From NCBI RefSeq assembly GCF_002865645.1, contig NW_020194684.1:3353030-3417029 (forward strand): DNA of 64,000 nucleotides, written 5' to 3'. Under the pieces are notes generated by a model. The model was not told where the DNA came from, did no database searches, and was given only the letters and a program-made list of their open reading frames with translations. Shown one piece after another: positions 23,640-35,600 of this stretch. The stretch's first letter is position 1, and each line of letters starts with the position of its first letter. The position numbers and the translations under genes were made by a program. This DNA is from Hyaloscypha bicolor E. Taxonomy: Eukaryota > Ascomycota > Leotiomycetes > Helotiales > Hyaloscyphaceae.

Positions 23640-26600
23640 ATATTATTTAATTATTTTAATCTTTGCTCTAATATCCTATAGATTTAATAAAGCTCTAAAG
23701 TTCTCGAATTTAAATCGGGGTAGATTTTTTATAAGTTTATCTATAGGTATATAGCTCGTTTAAAGATATATAACTTGAAATATATCTTTATTATACTCTT
23801 AATATAGCCATATATTCTGGATATTAATATAACGGAGCTTTATAGTAATTCTTTTATTCTCTCTAATAATTAGTTAAATAGTTTGCTTATTATTATAGAA
23901 TATAGTCCAGAGCTCTCTAAGATCTAAGTATAGATTCCTAAATAGCCTCTAGAGAGCTATAGTCTCTTTTGCTATATAAATAACTCTATATATTTCTAAT
24001 TCGGTTAAAGAAGTAGTTATAGAGCTTTATTAAATAGCCTTCCATAATATTAAACCTCTAAATAAGGAAATCGTATACCTATAGCTTGATTATCATATAT
24101 CTAGGTTATTTATATACGAAGTATTAGATGTAATCTATAGCTATATCTCTCTATATTTCCTATTATACTAAATTACTAAAAACCGGGTTCCAAACAGGTA
24201 TTAGAGAGCCTAATTTATAGCTATAAAGTGCTCTGGAGCAGGGTTTATTAAGAACTAAAAGAGTACTAAAGCGGCAAAAGCTATGTTTGCTCTAATTATA
24301 ATTATAGTATAAAGTAATAATCTAATCTTCTCCTAATATACCTTAATTTAATATAGATAAGCTTGACTACTATATCTCTGAAGATCGATTCCAGTACTTC
24401 CTATTTATTACCTTGAACTTCTTAGTAATCTTCTTAATATAGGTATTATAAACTAGCTAGAGCTTTTTAGCCTTCCAATCTCTAATTATATAAATCCCTA
24501 GAAACTACTTTATATCCCGCATATTATAAAACTTATAAATTATTTTAATCTAAGTAATAATTAATTAAGTGAGCGCTTTGTTATTCTTATAATAAAGTAC
24601 TTGAAAGTTATCTATATAGAAAATAATAAAGACCTTATAATCTATATTCACGCAAATATAGGACTCTTTATTAAGTCTAGAGAGTCTAATTCTCTTAAAA
24701 GTATCTGTCTAGTACTTATATTATAGAGCAGAAAAGTCTTGTAGCCTATATAGAGCTCGATCTACTTCTGCTATATATCCTGGTATCTTGAAACCGTCTA
24801 GTAGCTTATATACTACTATAGGCTTATTAGAATCTCTTTCCGTATTAATAAACGCATTTATAATATTGAATTACTTTATTTCCAGATTAAAATAAGCTAT
24901 AATTATACTAGCTACTCGAAAAGATCTTGCTATAAGTATAGTAGTATACGTAAATAGGAGTAATGCCTTTTTTTAGAGATCTTTATGAATTACTAGCCTT
25001 AAGTAATACCGAGTAATATATCTATTGAAATTAATTTTATATATAAATACCTATTTTAAAGGAATTAGAGGTATACTTGCTTTATTACTAGAAATAATTC
25101 TCTAGTAATTTTGAGCTTTAAAGTTATTAATCTCTAGTTTAATATCTGATTTAAAGTACTTCCTAGCTAGGTACTTCTTTAGATTATTTCATGTCTTTAG
25201 AGCTTTCGGAAGATTATTAATATGAATTTTTCTCGTTATTATACTACCCGGAGTGCTCTGCTCTAGGTGTGCTCTTAATTAAACTATTGCCATAATTACG
25301 GCATATATAGTCTTATAATTAAATCCCTTCTTATAATTCTCTAGCTAATTAGGCTAGAGAGACCCTAAAAGAAACTCTAAGTAGTTAATCTAATTCGATC
25401 CACCTATTATTTATAGTAGTGTATTTACTATAGCGATTATATTACTACTAGCTTTACCTGGATCTTTGTCCTAATTATTTCTTTTACGCAAGTGCGTTTA
25501 GATTAGCCCTTCTCTAGTTCTAATAATTAGCTTCTTTATCCATTTTCTCTTTAGTTTTACTATTTAATCTTCTATTTTAGCTAAGCTATTTGCTCTTTCT
25601 ATAGAGAATTCTCTCATTTCTATTAAGCTATTCGCTTATTCTATAGGTAAGCTTCCTGTTTTGCTTATAGAAGCTATTAGTAGACCTTATTACTAGTTTT
25701 AAGGAAATCCTTTCCCGCTTTTATTAGTTTAGTATACTTTCCTGACGGTTCCGGTATGTTCTATTATATTTCTCTCTATAGTACTAAGCCTTCTTGAGAG
25801 CTTAGTACCTTTATTTCTACTATTTCTAGGCTCTGGCATATTTTCTAGCTCTGAAGTACTTTATAAAATTATGAGTTCTATTTCTAGTAAGGTTATAGAG
25901 CTCCTTATTCCCGAGTCATAACCTATTAGTATACTTGTAGGCTTTTCTGATTATTAGTTCATTTACTTATTACTTCCTAGTTCAGGCTTATTTTCTATTT
26001 ACTCTAATAAGCTATTATACTATAATCCCTTATTTTCAAAGATTAATTTAGTATCCTAAATCTTATCCTCTAGAAGCAGTTCTACTATATTCTTTATAAT
26101 CTCTATACTATAGCCTTTAGTATATTTATGATCCTTTTTATAGAGTATATTCTCGTTAAATATAATATTACGTATAATAATTACTTTATTAAGTACGGGA
26201 ACCTAGATTTTATAAATATTAAATGTAACGTATCTAATTAAATATTTAATATACCCGTATAATATAACCTTAAATACTCTTTTATTCCATCCTGCTTTGC
26301 GGTCCTTAATTATTAGATATGCCCTTGAACTATATATATAGATCCCATTTTAATTAGGCCTGAGATTAACTATTATTCAAGCTATAAGCTCTGGGTTATA
26401 CTAACGGAAATAATTACGGAATTACGAATCGAGTACTTTATTTAGTATTTTCCAGTGATTTATATATAAGGGGCTCCGATTATATAGGTAAATTATAGCC
26501 ATAAAGCTCTCTGGCTATAGCTTTTCAGGCAAATTAGTTATTAAGTGTATTATAATAGCCTTATTTATAATCTCCTGCCTTACTTGCTCGGTATTACCGT

Positions 26601-27768
26601 TTGGCTCATATATATATAAAGGAGAAAGCTCGATTTTAATACCTTCTTCTTTTGCCCAGATCTAATAGGCTAATATTTCTTGGATTAGAATAACTACTTT
26701 CTCCTAATTATACTTAATATAAGTAATTAAAAGGTTATATTACTTATATACTCACTACTCAAAATCCCTAATTATATTAAATACTACTAAATCCCCTTTA
26801 CTCTATAGAAGGTATCCAAAAAGCTTTCTACTGAATTTGTCCTTAATTATTAGAATCTAGCTCGAACTATTATAGCCATTTGGGTAATTAAATAAGTCCT
26901 ATAAGATTCTCTAAAATGGTCGAGCAGACTTCCTCTTAGTTAGCCTATACAAGATTACTTACCTGGCATATGCCTAAGTGTAAAATTCGTATGTAATCCT
27001 TATTAGTCTATTAATTTTCATATTACATATATAATTAACGAGCTTTTATAGAGCTTTATAGGCTAAATACCTCGCTCTTGCATGCCATTTCTTTTCTAAA
27101 TTACTTCTCGGCTTGAGATACTCCCTTAATCTCTTATACCGAGCTCTAATTAAATGTTCGAGTATTGGAAATATGAGTATACCGCTAGTACTAGTAGGAA
27201 TTTTAAACGGAATATTAGAATAAGTAGAGAGCGGCTTGTATTTAAGGAAAACTAAATTAAATCTATACTCTAATTATATTAATATCACGTTCTCTTTATG
27301 ATTTCCTAATCTAACTATAAAATCATATTTATAATACTAAGCTTTCTTTTCCGCTAGGCGAGCTTCGGAAACAATATTTATATGAAATCCTTTAATAACT
27401 ATAATATTATAAAGGATTAGATCTTTAGTATACGGTCCTGCAGGTCTATTAACTACGTTTTTAATTATATGAGTACTATGTTCAATAATCGGAAGACTAG
27501 TTATTCCTTCCTCTATATAATTATTGATTTTTGCCTTAATAAAAGTGCCAGAATCGATTAGATCCTTGCTATTAACCAGGTATATAGTACCGTAGTTATC
27601 TAATAAGGTACTCTGAGAGAGCAGATATCTTGAGAAATCAAGTATTATATAGATCCCCTGACCTGGGCTCTGGATTATAAGTATGGGATCTACTAGAGCG
27701 GCATTAAAGTTCCTAGGAAATTGGGTTCCGGATACTTTAGGCTCTTTTTTGGAACTAGTACCGGGCAT
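23640..27768 (-). pseudogene. Z pol: protease, integrase, RT, RNase H
   Basis: An open stretch at 27768-27337 carries the protease region (NYGTIYLVNSKDLIDSG, then GFHINIVSEARL). Integrase follows (SPLYIYEPNGNTEQARQEI, about 26.6 kb). RT reads ARSFRVASIIIAYFNLEIKQ, NIINAFINTERDSNKPIVVY, KLLDGFKIPGYIAEVDRALY and FYIDNFQVLYYKN (catalytic YxDD now YIDN, about 24.6 kb). RNase H has ANIAFAALVLFQFLINPAPE, LTELEIYRVIYIAKETIALQ and TSYIPIDKLIKNLPRFKFE (about 24.3-23.7 kb). The PR-INT-RT-RH order is Ty1/copia. Fewer stops than in Y or O. Confidence 0.85.
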
Positions 27769-27879
27769 TGGCTTTTTTATAGCTTGTTTACTAGTAATTT
27801 TTATACTATATTTCTCTTCTAGCTAAGGTTTCAGATTCTTCTAATACTTAGTCAAAATTCTTTCCCGGATTTTTCCGAT

Positions 27880-29060
27880 CTATTTCTTATTAGGCTTAAA
27901 TTTTGTCCAAGTTTTGCTTAATCCGGTAATCGTAATTTCTATAGTAGTATAGCTAAGTAGGTCCCACTTATACTTGTATATTTTGGAACCCTTATAAGGG
28001 TATTTATAGTACTTGTACTTATCCGAATCGGGTTTGCCGTCTGATCCTTTGCTAGTTCGATTCCCGAGTATAGTAAAGATTATAGGAGCTCCTGAGTACT
28101 TGGCGTTTTGGTTTTCCAAAATAATCCGATTAAATACCTGGCTATACTATTCGAGCGTAAGGATCGGAAGCCCTAGCTCGTCTTTGCTATATAGATTACT
28201 GAGCTATTCTATTACCCAGGTTAGTGCGAGTTTCCGCTAGGGGGCTATTAAGAACTCGATTACTACTAGAGTGCCTTTGATTTTGGCGATTTTGAGAGCT
28301 CTAGTATAGTTAAGTGCCTTCTCCCAATTAGTAAACCAGTGCTTTGGGCTCACTCCTCCTTTGCTTGCTTGTAGTAGGACCGAGCTATATGCTCTCCGAG
28401 CAGTAGTGATTTATACTATATCCGTAGAACTATATTTTATTAATAATGCCTTGAGAACCTCGCAAATGGAGCTCTGTTTACTCTCTTTAAGTCCCAGAGT
28501 AGAGTTCGTAAGGATCTCTGTATTAACTGTTTAACGGAGCCACTGCCTGATTATACGGTAGCGTGCTAGCTTATTCGTCCAGTCTAGTTTCTTGATCTCA
28601 TAGTCCCGTAAGAGTACCGAATGGTAATCTCTAATGTCCCCGAACGTTATAGGCTATGGAGATACTAGTTTTGATTCTTTCTTAACTATGGGTCGAGTAT
28701 CCTTGTTCCAATTCTCTGCTTTGACTCGGTGTCTGGTATAGTAATCCTCTGTTTCCTTTAGTATAAGCTCGTTAATTATAGGGGGAGGCCTGGGAGGAGC
28801 TGCCATATTCGTTTTGATTGCTTTATTATTAAATAGGTTAATCTTATCCCAGATGCCCTTATTGCCGGCTACTTTACGGAGAGCATCGAACTAGTCCGCC
28901 CAGGAACTGCGGTCTTTTAGGACGACGATCTTTACCGTAGCTTCTGATATAATCGCGATTGAGCTTTTGGAAACCGTAGGAACTATGGGAATAGGTTCTA
29001 TTAATCGGTTAATACCGGAAATGCGAACTGAAGTGTGATTTTTCGAAGAATAAATTAAAT
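27880..29060 (-). pseudogene. Z gag (copia-type), few disabling changes
   Basis: The minus strand reads SSWAD, FDALRKVAGNKGIWDKINLF, MAAPPRPPPIINELILKETE, DYYTRHRVKAENWNKDTRPI, KLDWTNKLARYRIIRQWL and LLQASKGGVSPKHWFTNWEK. These are gag segments of fungal Ty1/copia elements, followed at 28119-27880 by a Lys/Tyr-rich part where a zinc knuckle is expected. Only isolated TAG/TAA codons interrupt it, so base composition is close to host genes in 28.4-29.0 kb. The element is still inactive as written. Confidence 0.75.
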
Positions 29061-29116
29061 GAGCTCTTGAATGCTCTCTGCGGCGTGCTAATTAGGAAGC
29101 TTATTAGTGCGAGGCC

Positions 29117-29127
29117 GGGCTCATAAC
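29117..29127 (-). other. Primer-binding site of Z: initiator-Met tRNA anticodon arm
   Basis: On the + strand GGGCTCATAAC directly abuts the LTR. This is the anticodon stem-loop sequence of eukaryotic initiator methionine tRNA, so the minus strand GTTATGAGCCC would pair with it. Priming from the internal part of cleaved tRNA-iMet is known for Drosophila copia and relatives; use here is inferred from the exact match and position. Confidence 0.8.
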
Positions 29128-29298
29128 TAATATACGTAAAGATCGCTGAGTAGGGAGTAGTATTATATGGTAAAAGAGTTTATTAAACTAGCTAGAAAAG
29201 AGCTTGAGTGAAGTGTGAAGCTTTAGGAAGTGAGTATACAGATCCTGACTAAGCAGAGCGATCGCGCTAGCCCTAATTCAGTGATTCTCACTGCGACA
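29128..29298 (-). repeat. 5' LTR of Z
   Basis: 171 bp; on the minus strand it starts TGTCGCAGTGAG and ends ..CGTATATTA (TA for the expected CA). It differs from the other LTR at only a handful of visible positions, mostly transitions. Confidence 0.92.
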
Positions 29299-31028
29299 AG
29301 AAGGAACTAGTAAAGAATAATTATTTTCTAGTTTAGGAACTATATTATAGACTACTATATTTAAGTATTCTTATCTAAGTCTGGATATATCTGGGTTATT
29401 AGTAATATTAAAACGGTATTTCTTTTCTTTATATTAATAGAATATTACTACTTTCTTATATATCTTACTATATTTATAGGTAGAAATATTTATAGGCTCG
29501 AAGTTTATATTCTTAAAAATATAATCTCTTACTAGAATAGATAACTCTCTTATAAATTCTCGATACTAAGTAATTTTATTTATCTTTTTTCTTTTTAGTA
29601 ACTTCTTTAATATTCTATTAAATATATTAATATAAGACTTGGAAGAGATCTCTCTATTCTAGGCTTATATAATAATTTAATTAAGAAAGTTATTACTAAT
29701 TTTAAGTATTTCCTAGTTATACTTTCGGAATTTCTTTAGTAAGGCCTTAAAAAACTTGGTCTTCTAATAATCTTCTGGGTTATTAGTATAGTATTCCGGT
29801 ATAGCCTTAATTTAATTCTTATAAATAGAAGAGATATAATAAATAATTCTTTCTCTTTTAATATTATTAGAAATATAATAGTTCTTATATATATTTATAT
29901 ATTATTTTAAGAATATAGAGATATTACTTTCCTAAAATTATAGTATTCTAGAAGCTTTTATAAATAGCAGATTCAAATCCGGTACTAGTATATACTTATT
30001 CTCAGTTATACTAATTTTAATAATTTCTTTTATAATTAATTATAGAGTTTCTATATTCGAGACTTTTATTAATAATATTTCTAAAGAGCTAACTTCTTAT
30101 TTAAGTATATCTTTTAATTTAGGAACCGGAATTTGGGAGAAACTAGTTAATAATAATAGATATAGTTAAGGTTTAAGTTTTAGTATTAGTAATAATAAGG
30201 TAATAGCTTTTCTAGTTTTATTTCTATTATTTATATTCTCTTTTCTATTTTATTAGCTTAATATCTATAGTATTTCTCCTTATTTTTACTAAACTAGATA
30301 TACTTTATAATATTATTAATAAATATAATAAAAATAATAATAATAAAAATAATTTTTCTAATTCCGCTATTTTCTCTAATTTCTCTAAATTCTCCTTATT
30401 ATCTTTACTTAATAATTTCTTCTTTCTCTAGAGGCTTCTCTAATTTATTTATATAATTTCTTATTTCCGATTTTTTTTTAATTCTTTCTAATTTCTATTT
30501 ACTATCTTACTTGAAATTAAGAGTATTCCCTATTTTAGATATTCTCTTTAGACTTAGAAGTAAGCTTTATTATTAAGATTAAAGCTATTTTAATTCTGGC
30601 TTTTATTATAACTAAAAATAATATATAAATTAATAATATAACTTTATTTTTATATACTAAAGTCTATTTCTAACTAAGATCTAACTTATATTATCTTAGT
30701 ATAATATTTTCTATTTTATTTCCTCTACTTCTTTTCTTTTTATAGTTAACCTCTATTCTTATTACTTTTATATATTATACTAGTAATTATATCTTATAGC
30801 TAACTTATATTTAAGTTACTAGATATATTAGAAATTAGTATAAGATATTAAGATTAATACTTATATATCCTTAATATTTTGGCCTTAGGCTTAAGGTATT
30901 ATAATAGCTTCTTTTCTCCCTAAACTTACTAAGCTAATAATCTGCCTTATAAAAACCTCTTAGAACTTTATAAGAGTATTACTTTAACTATAAAGTTTTA
31001 ATCTCGCTATATTACTTATTATAAAATA

Positions 31029-31330
31029 TATAAGAGGAAAACTATAATAAGATAAAAACTTATATAAAGTATACTAGAGTATAAAACGTAACTTAATAAT
31101 AAAATAATAAATTAAAAGTATAAATAGTAAAGTATAAATAATATATAATATATAAAAGCTTAATTAATTAAATACTTATAAGGGATTATTCTCTAAGTCT
31201 ATAGAAAAACTAGCTTTCTTATATAATTTCTATAAGTTATATATAAAAGGCTATAGCCTTTACTATATAACTTAAATCTCAAAACTACTAAAATAATATA
31301 ATTTTTAATAAGTATAGCCTGCTATATTAT
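31029..31330 (-). repeat. 5' LTR of Y2
   Basis: 302 bp, inverted orientation. Its left neighbour read on the minus strand matches the first internal bases of Y1 after 8280, identifying it as the 5' LTR. ACTAT follows at 31331-31335. Confidence 0.88.
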
Positions 31331-32999
31331 ACTATTCTATTTCTAAAGACTTAGAAAGAAATAAGAATACTTATTAATACCTTAAAAATATTAGATCTAG
31401 TTATTATATTTTAGAATTAATAGATTAAGGATAATACTCTTTATCTTACTATCTTATAAATAGGAAATACTATTATATTAAGTATAATTAGATATACTAG
31501 AAGATTTACGGAGCTAGCGGCTATAGCTTATATAATAGATAGAATATTTAAGGAATTAGAAATACTAGCTTAAATATCTAATACTAATAGAATTATTTAA
31601 TTTAAAAGTAATAGTATTAATATTCGGATATTACTAGCTTATAAATATATTATATAATCTTTATATCTCTAATTTATATTTCGAGAACCTTAAGGAAGTA
31701 TTAAATATAAAGAAATAATTAATATTAGAGCTAAAGTTAATATTTTTTCTAAAAAGATTTCTAGAAGTATTAGTAAAGTAATATATAATATTATAAATTA
31801 TTAAATATCTATTATTACTAGAGCAGAATTTAAATTTATAGAAATAGTAAAGCTTAAAGCTAAGATTATAAATAAAGTAAAATATAAAAATATATTTTTT
31901 CTAATTAAAAAAACTCTAAAAATTTTGCTTAGTTAATTATTTTTAGTAAAAATAAAAATAAATATTATATATAGAAGTAATAATTTATAAAATAGAATAT
32001 TTATATTATTATAATTATTTTATTTTTAAAGAATACCGGAAAGTAGAAGAAAGTATTAATTTAAAAGTATTAAGCTTCTAAAGTTAAGGAATTAAGTAAT
32101 ATAAAATAGGAAACTAAAAGTAAAAAGAAAAAATAGAGCCTGGTATTATAACTAGTAGTAATATTAGAGGAAATAGGAAAATGCCGGGCTTTTCTATAGA
32201 TTCTTTTATTTTAGGTTTAGAAATTCAGGAAATTAATAATATTTTTAGAAAAACTAAAATAGAAAAGGCTCTAATTAGAATATTATTAAAAGTAGTTCCG
32301 GATTTAATAGAAAAAGAAGTAAAAAGAATATTAAATAAAGATATTTTTAAAAAAGAAATAGAATAGTATTTCCTAATAATAAAGAAATATATTTCTAAAG
32401 CTAAGAAATATAGAACCTAAAACTAGAAAGAATTCTGGAATATATAGAAGCTTAAGAAAAATATATTAAAATACTAGATAAAAAGGCAATTTCTATATCT
32501 AACTAGAAAGAAGCTAAATAGAAAGATTATAAATTCCGGAGATTAGATAAAAAGAGTACTAGAGAAAATAGTTATAGCTCTTAAAGAAAAAAATAATAAC
32601 TATAGTCTATTTCTAGTTATAGAAGTATATAAAATAAAGAATAAGAAGATTTAACTAGTAAATACTAATAATAGAACTAGAGAAGGCTTTAGTAAATATC
32701 TGAACTAGTTTAAAAGATTTAAAGCTAGAAAATACTTATAGAAATATACTAAGAAATATAAGAATTACTTTTTACTAAGGATATTAGCTATTTCAAGAGA
32801 TTTATAACTTATTCCGGAATATCTTAAATAATTAGATATTAGTAATTAGCTCTAGAAAAAAAAACTGGCTATATTTCAAGAATTAATAATTAATTAAAAA
32901 AATATAATTATATTTAATTAGAAAGAAGTAGAAAAAGTTTATAAGAATATTAGCCTATTTATTCTAATTAAAACTATTAAGTATAAAGCCTAGTAAGAG

Positions 33000-35600
33000 A
33001 AGAATTTCCTATATTCTAAAGCTCTAATACTAGTAATAATAAAAATATTATTAGAATATCTAAATTATAAAATTCTTAAGAAATATAATAGATCTTATTA
33101 AAATTTATAGTTCTTAATTATAAAGAAGGTTACTAGAACTTATAGACTAATTAATGCCGCTATAAAGATAAATTTAGTAATTCTATAAAATACTAACTTA
33201 TTTCTATTTACTAATAAAATCTCGAAGAAATTTACTAGATATACTTATATCTCTCTAATTAATTTCTTTTTCTGGATATAATTAACTTATACTAGACGCT
33301 TATAGTAGAGATTTAACTATATTTATAATACCTTTAGAGCTATTAAGAATAACTATACTACTTTAGGAAGCTACTAATTCCGTTATATAATTTATATAAG
33401 TTATTATAACTATTCTAGAAAATCTATTTCCCAAAATTACTATATTATTTATTAATAATATTAGAGTTAAGAAATCTTATATAGATTATAATAAGTAGCT
33501 TATTTTATCTAAAATTCGGTATTTTATATTCGAATATCTTTAAAACCTAAATATAATCTTAAATAAAGTTAAATAAGCTAGAGCTAGTATTAGAGAAAAA
33601 TTATAGTTCTATTATAATAATATAGTTATTATTGGCTTTATTTATAGAGTACTTAAAAGAAGTCCTTTAAGTTTAGGAATTACTAAAATTTTGAGATAGA
33701 AATATTATAATAGTATAACTAAAAGTAAGGCATTTATTGGAATTATTATTTATTACTATATTTGAATTAAAGGCTTTATAATTATTACTAAATCCATTTA
33801 CTACTTAATAAAGAAAGGTATAATATGGGACTAGAGTAATAAATAAGTACTAGTTATATAAATCCTTTAAAAAAAGCTTATTACTATTCTAATACTTTAT
33901 AAATTATACTATAATTTATTAGAAGATTAGAGAATAATTATATTAGTAGTAAATACTAGCCTAAATAAATAGGGCGGAACTTTTAATTAATATAATAATA
34001 AAGGGAAAAAGAGAGTTATATAATATAAGTCTAAAATCTAAAATAATACTAAATAGAGATATAATATTACTAAAAAAGAATACTAAAAGCTAGTAAAGTA
34101 TTTATAGAAAATATAATTCTGGCTATATAGAATTTACTTTATCCTTAAACTAGACGCTAATATACTCGTTATATAGCTAAGCAAAGCGGCTATAGATCTT
34201 TCTAGAGCTCTAGTTACTTGCTAGCTAGTATAAATTTAATTATTTAATTTTAAAGTTAAATATATTAAAGGAATTAAATATACTATTACTAATTAATTAT
34301 TAAGATACCTATAGCAAGAAAGTAATACTAAAGATAATAAGAATATTAATAAATAGTTAGTAATAGAGCTTAATACTATTAGAATAGTACCTATTAGACG
34401 GAAAGTTTGGTTAAAAGAAATAGTTCTAGTTTGGTTATATAATATTATTTTAAGAAATCCGACTTTTAAGCCCTTTATTAGATATTTGAATAATAGTATC
34501 TAGTTATTAGAGATTAATAATTAAAGCCTTATTATATCTAAAAGCAAATTAGTAATATTAAAAAATAATAAAATCCGGAAGTTATATAGTAAAAGTTATA
34601 GCTTTTTATATATAATCTCTAGTAAAATAGTAAATAATAATACTAACTTCTATACTTTATTTAATAACCTAATTATTTTACTAGATTCCTTAGATAATAG
34701 CTATTTCAAATAATATTAGAATATTATATAATATCTTATAATACTTTTTAGACTAGAAGAAATATCTAGAACCGAGTTTCGAAAATTAAATAAAGAAGCT
34801 TTAAATTATAATATAAGGGATTAATTACTATAGAGAATTATATCTAGAGTATATTTATCTTAACTTATTATTAATAATTAAAAGTAAAAAGAGATTATTA
34901 TTAAAGAGCTATATAATAAGATTAGATATACTAGAAAAAAGAGTACTTTTTATTTAGTAGCTAGCCGCTATTACTAGAAAGATTACTATAACTATATATA
35001 GAAGTATATAAACGCCTATAAAGTTTATTAGTATAAGAGTAAAAATAAATAAGAAAAAGCTCTATATCTAATAAAAGCTATACTTTTTTTTTATTACCTT
35101 AGAATTAATATAGTTAAACTACTAGATTATAAAGAATATAACTTATTAGTTATTACTAGAGATAACTTCTTAGAATAGATTAAAGCTAGACCTTTAAAGA
35201 ATCTAACTAGTAAGAAGATTACTAAGTTTATTTGGGAAGAAATTATTTATAAATATAGTTTATTTAGCTAGCTTAAGGTAAATAGTAGATCGGAATTTAA
35301 AGAAGTAATAATTCAGGAACTTAATAAGCTAGGAATTAATAGAATTATTATTTTGGCCTATAATTTCAAAAGAAATAGTATAATTAAAAAAGGGTATTAA
35401 CTAATTATTTAGGTATTTATTATATTTATAATAGGTAAAAAGAAGCTTTAAATAGATTTACTATTATATATTCTATTTACTAACCGAGTTACTATATATA
35501 AACTAACTAAATTTATTTCTTTTTATATAGTCTATAGTAGAGAAGCTATATTACCTATAGAAATATATTTTCTAATTTAGAAAATACTTAAATAAAATAA
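33000..35600 (+). pseudogene. Y1 pol: RT, RNase H and integrase, RIP-degraded
   Basis: Reverse transcriptase signatures are read as FLIIKKVTRTYRLINAAIKI, SLINFF, ITTLLQGATNSVIQFIQV-type residues and FINNIRVK at about 33,445, where the family has DD. The RNase H end is LDANILVIQLSKAAIDLSRA followed by LVTCQLVQIQLFNFKVKYIK (about 34.14-34.26 kb). The integrase zinc-binding and core region reads FYLVASRYYWKDYYNYIQKY, then LLVITRDNFLE and RPLKNLTSKKITKFI (about 34.95-35.25 kb). The RT-RH-INT order defines Ty3/gypsy. Stops are all TAG or TAA. Confidence 0.85.

Larger units (their letters stand above)
22355..29298 (-). mobile_element. Ty1/copia LTR retrotransposon Z, innermost insertion
   Basis: 6944 bp with 171-bp LTRs (22355-22525 and 29128-29298) and target duplication AGAAG (22350-22354 and 29299-29303). 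On the minus strand the order is LTR, PBS matching the initiator-tRNA anticodon arm, gag, protease, integrase, RT, RNase H, about 1.1 kb spacer, polypurine tract, LTR; integrase before RT makes it Ty1/copia. It lies inside Y2. Z is less RIP-mutated than O, Y1 and Y2, particularly over gag near its 5' LTR, in line with being the youngest LTR insertion. Confidence 0.92.
11267..31330 (-). mobile_element. Ty3/gypsy element Y, copy Y2, inserted into Y1 in opposite orientation
   Basis: Both 302-bp LTRs (31029-31330 as 5', 11267-11568 as 3') are in minus orientation. Flanks are ACTAT (11262-11266 and 31331-31335), and joining the flanks recreates continuous Y1 sequence that matches the uninterrupted site inside Y2 itself at 21091-21095. 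Without the nested element Z the internal part is about 12.5 kb, the same as Y1. Order on the minus strand: gag/protease region, pol (about 19.4-16.9 kb), spacer, ORF2 (14323-11579), 3' LTR. Y2 and the right part of Y1 form inverted arms of about 9.8 kb (11267-21095 versus 31331-41183). Confidence 0.9.

Noticed and set aside
22799..24340. Long antisense gene in Z extending to 24.3 kb
   Set aside because: Beyond about 23,640 the minus strand clearly encodes copia RNase H, so the + reading there is a shadow; only the spacer part is kept as a finding.
32181..32366. 61-codon + frame in Y1
   Set aside because: A stop-free patch of the degraded region before RT of Y1, not a separate gene.
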